From CAWATZ01 sp963784995 (GTDB taxonomy: Bacteria > Planctomycetota > Planctomycetia > Gemmatales > Gemmataceae), in contig CAWATZ010000002.1 in the NCBI GenBank assembly GCA_963784995.1, positions 1,860,001-1,924,000 of the forward strand: a DNA stretch of 64,000 bases, given 5' to 3'. The position numbers and the translations under genes were made by a program. Each line of letters opens with the position of its first letter. Position 1 is the stretch's first letter. Positions 44,367-51,681 of the stretch are shown in pieces. The notes beneath the pieces were generated by a model. It saw only the letters and a list, made by a program, of their open reading frames with translations. It searched no databases and was not told where the DNA came from.

Positions 44367-45203
44367 GTGTCCCCCGACGATCGGATCACCCGGTTTCGCC
44401 AGTTGCGGCGGCAGGCCCGCTTGCGGTTGCTGCGCATGCACTACGAGAGCGGCGTGGGCCACCTCGGCGGCAACCTCTCCTGTCTGGACCTGCTGCTCTG
44501 GTTGCATCACCACGTCCTGGGGCCCGAAGACCAGTTCCTGCTCTCGAAAGGACATGCCGCCGGGGCGCTGTACGTCACGCTCTGGACGCTTGGCCGGCTC
44601 TCCGAAGACGACCTCCTGAGCTTCCACAAGGACAACACTCGCTTGTGCGCTCATCCTCCGAGCAGCGGGATCCCAGACATCCTATTCGGGACCGGCAGCC
44701 TGGGCCATGGATTGTCCCTGGCCGCCGGGCTGGCCCTGGGCAAACGCTATCGAAAGCAGCCCGGCCGGGTCTGGTGTCTGACGTCTGACGGAGAATGGAA
44801 CGAAGGTTCTTGCTGGGAGGCGCTGATCTTCAGCGCTCACCACCGGCTGGAGAACCTCACCGTGCTGGTCGATCTGAACGGCCTGCAAGGGCTTGGTTCG
44901 ACGCGGGAGATTGCCGACCTGAGCCCCCTGGCCGAGAAAATCCGGGCCTTCAGAATCCAGACCGAAGAGATCGACGGTCACGACCCGATCCAGCTGCAGC
45001 GGCTCAACTTGCCTGCCGGGGGCAGCGCCAGGAGCCGGCCGGGCCCCAATGCCTTCGTGGCCGCGACGCGCAAGGGGTGCGGCGTTTCCTTCATGGAGGG
45101 GCGATTCGAGTGGCACTACTTGCCGCTGAGCGAGAGCCAGTATCGCGAGGCCGTCCGGGAGGTGGAGAGCGAATGCGGAACGTCTTCTGCCAGACCCTCG
45201 TGA
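44367..45203 (+). CDS. Transketolase-like protein, N-terminal (thiamine diphosphate-binding) subunit
   Basis: This is a 278-residue protein with the transketolase N-terminal domain: YESGVGHLGGNLSCLDLLLW, SKGHAAGALYVTLW, GSLGHGLSLAAGLALGKRY, and the ThDP/Mg motif SDGEWNEGSCWEAL followed by NLTVLVDLNGLQG. It is a split transketolase whose partner subunit is the next gene. I prefer GTG 44367 (CGGAGAG upstream) over GTG 44313. The pair opens a five-gene overlapping operon for sugar and glycan synthesis, so it may build an unusual sugar rather than serve the pentose phosphate pathway. Confidence 0.85.
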   Translation: MSPDDRITRFRQLRRQARLRLLRMHYESGVGHLGGNLSCLDLLLWLHHHVLGPEDQFLLSKGHAAGALYVTLWTLGRLSEDDLLSFHKDNTRLCAHPPSSGIPDILFGTGSLGHGLSLAAGLALGKRYRKQPGRVWCLTSDGEWNEGSCWEALIFSAHHRLENLTVLVDLNGLQGLGSTREIADLSPLAEKIRAFRIQTEEIDGHDPIQLQRLNLPAGGSARSRPGPNAFVAATRKGCGVSFMEGRFEWHYLPLSESQYREAVREVESECGTSSARPS

Positions 45204-46111
45204 GCTGCGCGGACCAGCCCGATTTCCTCTTCCTGACCGGAGACCTCGGGTTCATGGCACTGGAGCCGCTCCGCGCCGCCCTGGGGAACCGCTTCCTCAA
45301 CGCCGGCGTGGCCGAGCAGAACATGATCGCCCTCTGTGCCGGACTGGCCCGGCAGGGACTGCGGCCCTGGGCCTACAGCATCGCCTCGTTCCTCTGCACT
45401 CGTCCCTTTGAGCAGATTCGCAATGACCTTTGCATGCACCGTCTGCCGGTCATCCTGGTCGGCAACGGCGGCGGCTACGGCTACGGGGTGATGGGCGCGA
45501 CCCACCACGCGCTGGAAGATTACGGGACGCTGCTGTGTTTGCCGCACATGCGGGTCTGCGTCCCCGCGTTCGATGCGGACGTTCGCTTCCTGGTGCCGCG
45601 ACTGTTTGCCGTGGACCAGCCGTGCTACCTGCGCCTTGGTCTGTCCGAGGAGCCGGCCGGCGTGACGCTTCCTCCCTACGCGCCCTGGCGGCGGCTGACC
45701 GAGGGGACCGCCGGAGTGATCGTGGCCATTGGTCCGCTGGTTGGCGGTCTGTGGGGAGCAATCGAGAAACTGCCGGCGGACAGCCGGCCGACTCTCTGGC
45801 TGGTGAGCGAAATGCCCTGGGAAGAGGTTCCGGAAGAGTTCCTGGCGGACCTTCGTCGGCTGCGGCGCTTGCTGGTCCTGGAGGAGCACGTGGCCCAGGG
45901 AGGGCTGGGACAGCGGCTGGCCGCCTGGCTGCTGGAGGCCGGTGCGGCGCCCTCCTGGTTTCGGATTTGTGCCGCCCGGGGGTATCCTTCGGGGCGGTAC
46001 GGCTCGCAGAAGTTTCACCGCCGCGAATGCGGGCTGGACCCGGCCTCGGTACTCGGCCAGCTGGCCGACGGAGAAGACGGCAATGGCGAATCTTCCAGAC
46101 GGCATTCCTGA
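45173..46111 (+). CDS. Transketolase-like protein, C-terminal subunit
   Basis: This is a 312-residue protein with the pyrimidine-binding and C-terminal transketolase domains: FLTGDLGFMALEPLRAALGN, FLNAGVAEQNMIALCAGLA (the catalytic Glu is in AEQNM), and RPWAYSIASFLCTRPFEQIR. GNGGGYGYGVMGATHHALED is the substrate loop. The C-terminal domain starts near 200 (GVIVAIGPLVGGLWGAI). The start overlaps the previous gene by 31 nt and follows GGAGAG, and the end overlaps the next gene by 29 nt. Together with 44367-45203 it would form a heterotetramer. Confidence 0.85.
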   Translation: MRNVFCQTLVSCADQPDFLFLTGDLGFMALEPLRAALGNRFLNAGVAEQNMIALCAGLARQGLRPWAYSIASFLCTRPFEQIRNDLCMHRLPVILVGNGGGYGYGVMGATHHALEDYGTLLCLPHMRVCVPAFDADVRFLVPRLFAVDQPCYLRLGLSEEPAGVTLPPYAPWRRLTEGTAGVIVAIGPLVGGLWGAIEKLPADSRPTLWLVSEMPWEEVPEEFLADLRRLRRLLVLEEHVAQGGLGQRLAAWLLEAGAAPSWFRICAARGYPSGRYGSQKFHRRECGLDPASVLGQLADGEDGNGESSRRHS

Positions 46112-48083
46112 CGGCTGGACGGACAAGGTCCGTCGCTTGCAGGGGCCCATCATGGTCCTGGGCGGCAGCGGCTTCATCGGCGCTGCCCTGTGCCGGGCCC
46201 TGCTCCTCGTTCGCAAGGACGTGGCCGGCACCACCACGCGCAAACCCGCCTGGCGTCTGGCCGGGCTGCCGGACGAGAACGTCAAGCTCGTGGACCTGCT
46301 CATCGATTCCAACCTCGACGCCCTTCTCAAGGAAGTCCGGCCACGGACCATCTTCAACTGCATTGCTTACGGCGGCTACTCCTTCGAGACCAACAGCGAG
46401 CTGATCTATCAGACCAACTTCAACTTCACCACCCGGCTGCTGAGCCGGCTGAAGACCACCGAGATCGCGTGCTACGTCCATGCCGGCAGTTCCTCCGAGT
46501 ATGGCGACAATGCGGCCGGCCCGCTGGAACTGGACCACCCGGCCCCCAACAGTGACTACGCGGTGTCCAAGGTGGCGGCGGCCCACCTCGTCTCGTATTA
46601 CGGCAAGTGTTTGCAGCTGCCCTGTGCCAACCTCCGGCTCTACTCCGTTTACGGACCGATGGAGGATGCCTCCCGGCTGATCCCCACGGTGATCGGTCAC
46701 GGGCTGCAAGGGAAGTACCCGGAGTTCGTCAACCCCGCCGTGTCGCGGGACTTCGTCTACGTCGATGACGTGGTGGAAGCCTTCCTGGACACGGCCCTGA
46801 ACCTGACCCCGGATTGTTACGGCGACTCGTTCAACGTCGGCACCGGCAAGAAGACGACCATCGGCGAGGTGGCCGCGCTGGCCCGGGAGCTGTACCACCT
46901 GGCCGAGGGGCCCTCGTTTCGGATGCCCGAGAGGAGCTGGGACGTCACGGACTGGTACGCCAACGTCGAAAAGGCCCGGCTGCGCCTGGGCTGGCAGCCC
47001 CGCACGGAGCTGCGCGAAGGGCTGCTGCGGACCACGGAGTGGTATCAGAAACTGCCCGACAAGACGGCCTACGAGAAGGCCAGCAAGAAGTACGGCCTGG
47101 ACACGGTTTACAGCGTCAGTGCCGTCATCGCCTGCTACAAGGACAACCAGGCCATACCGATCATGTACGAGCGCTTGCGGAAGACTTTCGCCAAACTGAA
47201 CGTCGATTACGAGATCATTTTTGTCAACGATTGCAGCCCCGACGACAGCGAAGAGGTCATCAGGGCGATCTCGCGCAACGATCGCCGGGTCATCGGTATC
47301 TCGCACTCGCGGAACTTTGGTTCCCAGGCCGCGTTTGTCAGCGGCATGTCGATCGCCACCAAGAACGCTTGCGTCCTGCTCGACGGCGACCTGCAAGACC
47401 CGCCCGAGTTGATCGAGCAGTTCGTCGAGCTGTGGCGCAGCGGCCATGACGTGGTCTATGGCCGGAGGGTCAAGCGGGAGGCCAGCCTGTTCATGCGCTT
47501 CGCCTACAAGGCGTTTTACCGGGTGTTCGATTCCTTCTCCTTCATGCGGATTCCCCATGACGCGGGCGATTTTTCCCTGATGGATCGGCGCGTGGTTGCC
47601 GCCATCCTGCAATTCCCCGAGCGCGACCTGTTCCTCCGCGGGGTGCGGGCCTTTGCCGGCTTCCGTCAGACCGGTGTCGATTACGTCCGTCCCCGGAGAA
47701 TGTTCGGCGAAAGCACCAACAGCTTACTCAAGAACATCAACTGGGCCAAGAAAGGAATCCTCAGTTTCACCCACGTGCCGCTGACGATGCTCACCTTCCT
47801 GGGGATCGTGCTGCTGGTCATCACCTTCGGGCTGATGCTCTTGCAGGTCGTTGGCCGATTGCTTTTTCCCGGGCTGGTCCCACCCGGCGTCACCACCATC
47901 CTGCTGGCTGTCATGTTCTTCGGTTCGCTGAGTGTGTTCGGCATCGGCGTCCTGGGCGAGTACCTGGCCAAGATCTTCGAGGAGGTCAAACGCCGGCCGC
48001 TGTTCATCCGCCGCAGCATCATCCGGGACGGCGAAGTCCGGATGGCGCGCGACCAATCGACTCCCTCCGAGGCCCAGCCGTGA
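46083..48083 (+). CDS. Fusion of NAD-dependent epimerase/dehydratase and DPM1/GtrB-like glycosyltransferase
   Basis: This is a 666-residue two-enzyme fusion. Residues 20-320 are an extended SDR: GGSGFIGAALCRALLL, SSSEYGD, the catalytic YAVSK near 160, and DFVYVDDVVEAFLD. Residues 345-600 are a GT2 enzyme: SAVIACYKDNQAIPIMYERL, FVNDCSPDDSEEVI, and the DGDLQDPPELI metal motif. Two C-terminal helices (LTFLGIVLLVITFGLMLL; LLAVMFFGSLSVFGIGVLG) anchor it as in GtrB/ArnC. It would modify a nucleotide sugar and transfer it to a polyprenyl lipid. ATG 46083 follows GGAGAAG. Confidence 0.88.
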   Translation: MANLPDGIPDGWTDKVRRLQGPIMVLGGSGFIGAALCRALLLVRKDVAGTTTRKPAWRLAGLPDENVKLVDLLIDSNLDALLKEVRPRTIFNCIAYGGYSFETNSELIYQTNFNFTTRLLSRLKTTEIACYVHAGSSSEYGDNAAGPLELDHPAPNSDYAVSKVAAAHLVSYYGKCLQLPCANLRLYSVYGPMEDASRLIPTVIGHGLQGKYPEFVNPAVSRDFVYVDDVVEAFLDTALNLTPDCYGDSFNVGTGKKTTIGEVAALARELYHLAEGPSFRMPERSWDVTDWYANVEKARLRLGWQPRTELREGLLRTTEWYQKLPDKTAYEKASKKYGLDTVYSVSAVIACYKDNQAIPIMYERLRKTFAKLNVDYEIIFVNDCSPDDSEEVIRAISRNDRRVIGISHSRNFGSQAAFVSGMSIATKNACVLLDGDLQDPPELIEQFVELWRSGHDVVYGRRVKREASLFMRFAYKAFYRVFDSFSFMRIPHDAGDFSLMDRRVVAAILQFPERDLFLRGVRAFAGFRQTGVDYVRPRRMFGESTNSLLKNINWAKKGILSFTHVPLTMLTFLGIVLLVITFGLMLLQVVGRLLFPGLVPPGVTTILLAVMFFGSLSVFGIGVLGEYLAKIFEEVKRRPLFIRRSIIRDGEVRMARDQSTPSEAQP

Positions 48084-48892
48084 TTCCTCCCCTGGCACGT
48101 CCCAATCTTCTCCACACCAGCGCCGAGACCTGGCGGCCGCCTCTGTTTGCACCTGTGCGGACGTGGCGCGGCCGGCTGCTCGCCTGGGCCCGGCGCTGGC
48201 TCGATCTCCAGGCCGGGTCGATCTGGCGCGACCTCCGGCAATTACTCGCCGGTTGCCGGGGCGTGGTGGTGGATGTCGGCTGTGGGGCGCAACCCTATCG
48301 GTCCTTGTTGCCCCGGGAGGCCAGCTACCTCGGCATCGACACGATCGAGTCCAAAGCCCATTTTGGCTATCATCTGCCCGGGACATTGTACTTCCAGAGC
48401 GATGCCTGGCCCATCGCCAGCGAGTCGGTGGATCTGGTTCTGGCCACGGAGACGCTCGAGCACGTTGCGGACCCGAACCGATTTCTCCGGGAGGCCCATC
48501 GCTGTTTGAAACCCGGCGGCCAGCTGATCTTGACGGTTCCCTTCGCGGCCCGCTGGCACTTCATCCCGTTCGATTACTGGCGCTTCACTCCTTCGGGACT
48601 TCAGAGGCTGCTCAATGCCGCGGGCTTCGGGGACCTGGCCGTTTATGCTCGCGGCAACGAGGTGACCGTCGCCTGTTACAAGGTGATGAGCCTTCTTCTC
48701 CCTCTTCTGTTCGCGTCCTCGCCGAGGGGAGCGCTGCTGACCTTCCTGCGCCGGTTGCTGGGCTTGATCCTGTCGCCGTTGCTGCTGGTGCTGGCCCTGG
48801 TGGGTAACTGGAGCCTGCGCGGGCGTGGCGGCAACGATTGCCTGGGATACACCGCGGTGGCCACGCGCCAGGCCGGGGAGCTGGGGCAATGA
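48080..48892 (+). CDS. Class I SAM-dependent methyltransferase 1
   Basis: This is a 270-residue protein. Motif I is VVVDVGCGAQPYRSLL near 63, then YLGIDTIES, SVDLVLATETLEHVADPNRF, and KPGGQLILTVPFA. The C-terminal part has a hydrophobic stretch (LLGLILSPLLLVLALVGNWS), so it may be membrane-associated. The GTG start overlaps the fusion gene stop by 4 nt, and its own stop overlaps the next ATG by 4 nt. It probably methylates a sugar or glycan intermediate; substrate unknown. Confidence 0.8.
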   Translation: MIPPLARPNLLHTSAETWRPPLFAPVRTWRGRLLAWARRWLDLQAGSIWRDLRQLLAGCRGVVVDVGCGAQPYRSLLPREASYLGIDTIESKAHFGYHLPGTLYFQSDAWPIASESVDLVLATETLEHVADPNRFLREAHRCLKPGGQLILTVPFAARWHFIPFDYWRFTPSGLQRLLNAAGFGDLAVYARGNEVTVACYKVMSLLLPLLFASSPRGALLTFLRRLLGLILSPLLLVLALVGNWSLRGRGGNDCLGYTAVATRQAGELGQ

Positions 48893-49830
48893 AGATCGCA
48901 CTCTGGCCGCGTGCCTGTCCCATCTGTGGGCCTGGTGCGTCTTCCCGTCTGTTTGCCCCGGCCCACGTCGATCTGGACAGGCTGGACCGGTATGCCTTCG
49001 CCGCACGCAAGATTCCGGAACACATGCACTGGCGGCTTCGGGAATGTTGTAAGTGCGACTTGCTGTTCGCCGATCCGGCCCCGGCTCCGGACGACCTGAC
49101 CGCCCTGTACCAGCAAGCGGCCTTCGCGGCCTCGGTGGAATCCCGGCATGCCAGCGAAACCTATGGCCGGCTCCTGCGCACACTGCTCGGACGCTTGCCC
49201 GATCGGGTCGGGGCCCTGGACGTCGGCACCGGAGACGGCTCGTTTCTCCGGCAGCTGCAGCTCGCCGGATTCACCGATGTCGTCGGCCTTGAACCGTCTG
49301 CCGAGCCGGTTGCCAGCGCCGATCCCGCGCTCCGTCCGCTCATCCGTCAGGAAGCATTCCACGGCGATCTGTTCAAGCCAGCCTCCTTCCGGCTGGTGAC
49401 CTGCTTTCAGACAATCGAACACGTGCCGGACCCGCTCGGGTTGTGCCGCGCTGCCTGGCAGATCATCAAGCCGGGAGGGGCGTTGCTCCTGGTCGGGCAC
49501 AACCGCCGGGCGCTCTCGGCTCTTCTGCTGGGCATGAAGTCGCCGATCTTTGACGTCGAGCATCTGCAGCTGTTTTCGCGCCAGAGCCTGCAGCGACTGC
49601 TGACCGCAGCCGGCTTCCGCCGGCTCAAGGTGCGGCCGATCTTCAACAGCTATCCGCTGAGCTACTGGTGCCGGCTTCTCCCGGTGCCGCGCCGCTGGAA
49701 AGAGCGTCTGCTGCCGGCCTTGAGTCGCAGCGGACTCGGCCGACTGACCCTCGCGCTGCCAGCAGGGAACCTGGCCGCCGTCGGTTACAAGGAGCAGCCG
49801 CCTCACGCCAGCACGGACTTGATCACGTGA
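48889..49830 (+). CDS. SAM-dependent methyltransferase 2 with N-terminal zinc-ribbon-like region
   Basis: This is a 313-residue protein. Cys pairs near the N-terminus (CPICG, then CCKCDLLFADPAPAP) form a ribbon typical of glycan-cluster methyltransferases. The Rossmann domain has GALDVGTGDGSFLRQLQLAG near 105, FQTIEHVPDPLGL and KPGGALLLVGHN. It is the last gene of the operon and ends 28 nt inside the convergent DUF1501 gene. Proteins of this layout often act with sugar epimerases on deoxysugars. Confidence 0.8.
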   Translation: MKIALWPRACPICGPGASSRLFAPAHVDLDRLDRYAFAARKIPEHMHWRLRECCKCDLLFADPAPAPDDLTALYQQAAFAASVESRHASETYGRLLRTLLGRLPDRVGALDVGTGDGSFLRQLQLAGFTDVVGLEPSAEPVASADPALRPLIRQEAFHGDLFKPASFRLVTCFQTIEHVPDPLGLCRAAWQIIKPGGALLLVGHNRRALSALLLGMKSPIFDVEHLQLFSRQSLQRLLTAAGFRRLKVRPIFNSYPLSYWCRLLPVPRRWKERLLPALSRSGLGRLTLALPAGNLAAVGYKEQPPHASTDLIT

Positions 49831-51242
49831 CCATGCACGTCCGTCAGCCGGCGCTGGCTGCCGTTGTGGTAGAACGTCAGTTTCTCGTGGTCCAGCCCCA
49901 GCAGGTGCAGCACGGTCGCATGGAAGTCGTAGATGGTGCAGACGTCCTGAGCCGCCTTGTAGCCGAACTCATCGGTGGCTCCGTGGCTGAAGCCGCCCTT
50001 GACGCCGGCACCGGCCATCCAGGCGGTGAAGCCGAAGGGGTTGTGATCGCGACCCTGGCTGCCGGTCTGGTGCGTCGGCATCCGGCCAAACTCCGTGGTC
50101 CACAGCACCAGCGTGTCCTGGAGCAGGCCGCGCCGTTTCAGGTCGAGCAGCAGCCCGGCCGTCGGCTGGTCCAGGATCGGAGCGTGACGCTCGTAATCGG
50201 CCTTGAGGGTCTTGTGCGCGTCCCAGTTGAGCAGGCCGTCCACCTGCGAGGCACAGGCGCCGCAGTACAGCTGCACAAAGCGGACGCCGCGCTCCAGCAG
50301 CCGGCGGGCCAGGATACAGTTGCGGGCATAACCGGCCTTGAGCGGGTCCTTGCTGTCGGCCCCATAGAGCCGGAACGTCTCGGCGGACTCCTTCGAGAGG
50401 TCGCTCAGTTCCGGTGCGCTCAGCTGCATCCGGGCGGCCAGTTCGTAAGCGGCGATGCGAGCGTTCAGTTCGCTGTGGCCCGGATTGCGCTGGCGATGCT
50501 CGTCGTTGAGCCGGGCCAGGAAATCGCGCACGTCCTTCTCCTGGGCAGCGCTGGAGCCGGCCGGCGGCTTGAGGTTGGCGATGGCTCGCTCGGTGCTGAA
50601 GGCGGTGCCCTGAAACGCGGCCGGGAGGAAGCCGTTACTCCAGTTGGCCGGGCCGGACGGCGGCAGGCCGCGCGAATCGGGGATGGCGACAAAGGCCGGC
50701 AGGTCCTGGTTTTGCGTTCCCAGGGCGTAGCTGACCCAGGAGCCCATGCTGGGAAAGCCCTCCAGGATGAAGCCGGTGTTCATCTGCAGCATGGCCGGGC
50801 CGTGCGTGTTGCTGCGAGCGGTCAGCGAATGGATGAACGCCAGGTCATCGACCAGGGCCCCCAGGCACGGCAGCAGCTCCGACACCCACTTGCCGCACTG
50901 CCCGCGCTGTTTCCAGCCCCAGGGGCTGCGCATCAGGTTGCCGTTGCCGCCCTGGAAGGTGACGATCTTGCCCTCTCCTGGAAGCGGCTTGCCGTGCTGG
51001 CGGATCAGCTCCGGTTTGTAGTCGAAGGTGTCGAGGTGGCTGGCGGCGCCGGGACAGAAGATCTGCACGACCCGCCGGGCTTTGGGCGTGAACTGTGGTT
51101 GGCCCGCAGCGGAGTCAGCCCGGAGCGCCTGCTCCTGGGCCAGCAGCCAGGCGAGGGCCACACTGCCGAGACCGGTGCCCATTTGACCGAAGAATTCGCG
51201 GCGATCGAGCCAGGATGCTGCCGAGTGATCAACGTGGTGCAT
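49803..51242 (-). CDS. DUF1501 secreted protein 1 (sulfatase/phosphatase-like fold)
   Basis: This is a 479-residue protein with a Tat-type signal (DRREFFGQMGTGLGSVALAW). Alkaline-phosphatase-superfamily-like blocks follow: IFCPGAASHLDTFDYKPEL, HSLTARSNTHGPAMLQMNTG, LWTTEFGRMPTHQTGSQGRD then HNPFGFTAWMAGAGVKGG, and TVLHLLGLDHEKLTF. DUF1501 proteins are abundant in planctomycetes and usually pair with DUF1549/DUF1553 genes, as here with 51682-54186. Function is unproven. GAGG precedes ATG 51242. A 425-bp inverted-repeat element separates the pair. Confidence 0.85.
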   Translation of the reverse strand: MHHVDHSAASWLDRREFFGQMGTGLGSVALAWLLAQEQALRADSAAGQPQFTPKARRVVQIFCPGAASHLDTFDYKPELIRQHGKPLPGEGKIVTFQGGNGNLMRSPWGWKQRGQCGKWVSELLPCLGALVDDLAFIHSLTARSNTHGPAMLQMNTGFILEGFPSMGSWVSYALGTQNQDLPAFVAIPDSRGLPPSGPANWSNGFLPAAFQGTAFSTERAIANLKPPAGSSAAQEKDVRDFLARLNDEHRQRNPGHSELNARIAAYELAARMQLSAPELSDLSKESAETFRLYGADSKDPLKAGYARNCILARRLLERGVRFVQLYCGACASQVDGLLNWDAHKTLKADYERHAPILDQPTAGLLLDLKRRGLLQDTLVLWTTEFGRMPTHQTGSQGRDHNPFGFTAWMAGAGVKGGFSHGATDEFGYKAAQDVCTIYDFHATVLHLLGLDHEKLTFYHNGSQRRLTDVHGHVIKSVLA

Positions 51243-51256
51243 GGGAGGCCTCGTTG

Positions 51257-51681
51257 GTTTTGTTTTGGAGTGCGGCGATTCATCGCCGCTTTGCTTTTCT
51301 CTCCTTTTCCCCTGGCGATGCGATGCAAAAGGGGAAAAATCCAAAGCGGCGATAAGGCATTGTCTCCTCCGGGACGATTGGGGTCGGGAGACAACTTGAC
51401 ACTTCGACGAGGTTGCTGCGCTGGTTCCCAGGGGCAACCAGGCGGCTTTGCAGCGTTGCAGCGTTGCAGCCAGCCCAGCCGGCCTGCATTGCAGTGCATT
51501 GCAGGCAATGACTGCAACGATGCAACGACCAGGAGCCCTCGGGCAGGCGGACCTCGCCCGGCTATGAATCCCTGGCTCTTGTTCCTGTTGAACCCTGCCC
51601 AACGGCAGCACCTTCTGTCAAGTTCCTTTCTTGCGCTTGGAGACGATGCCGGCGACAAATCGCCGCACTCCAAAACAAAAC
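51257..51681. mobile_element. MITE-like element with 24-bp terminal inverted repeats
   Basis: Perfect 24-bp terminal inverted repeats (51257-51280 and 51658-51681) bound 425 bp with no convincing gene. The inside has nested palindromes (51282-51293 with a match near 51342) and Cys-like GCAGC/TGCATTGCA runs near 51450-51530. The right end abuts the stop codon of the DUF1549/1553 gene. No clear target-site duplication is visible. Confidence 0.65.
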
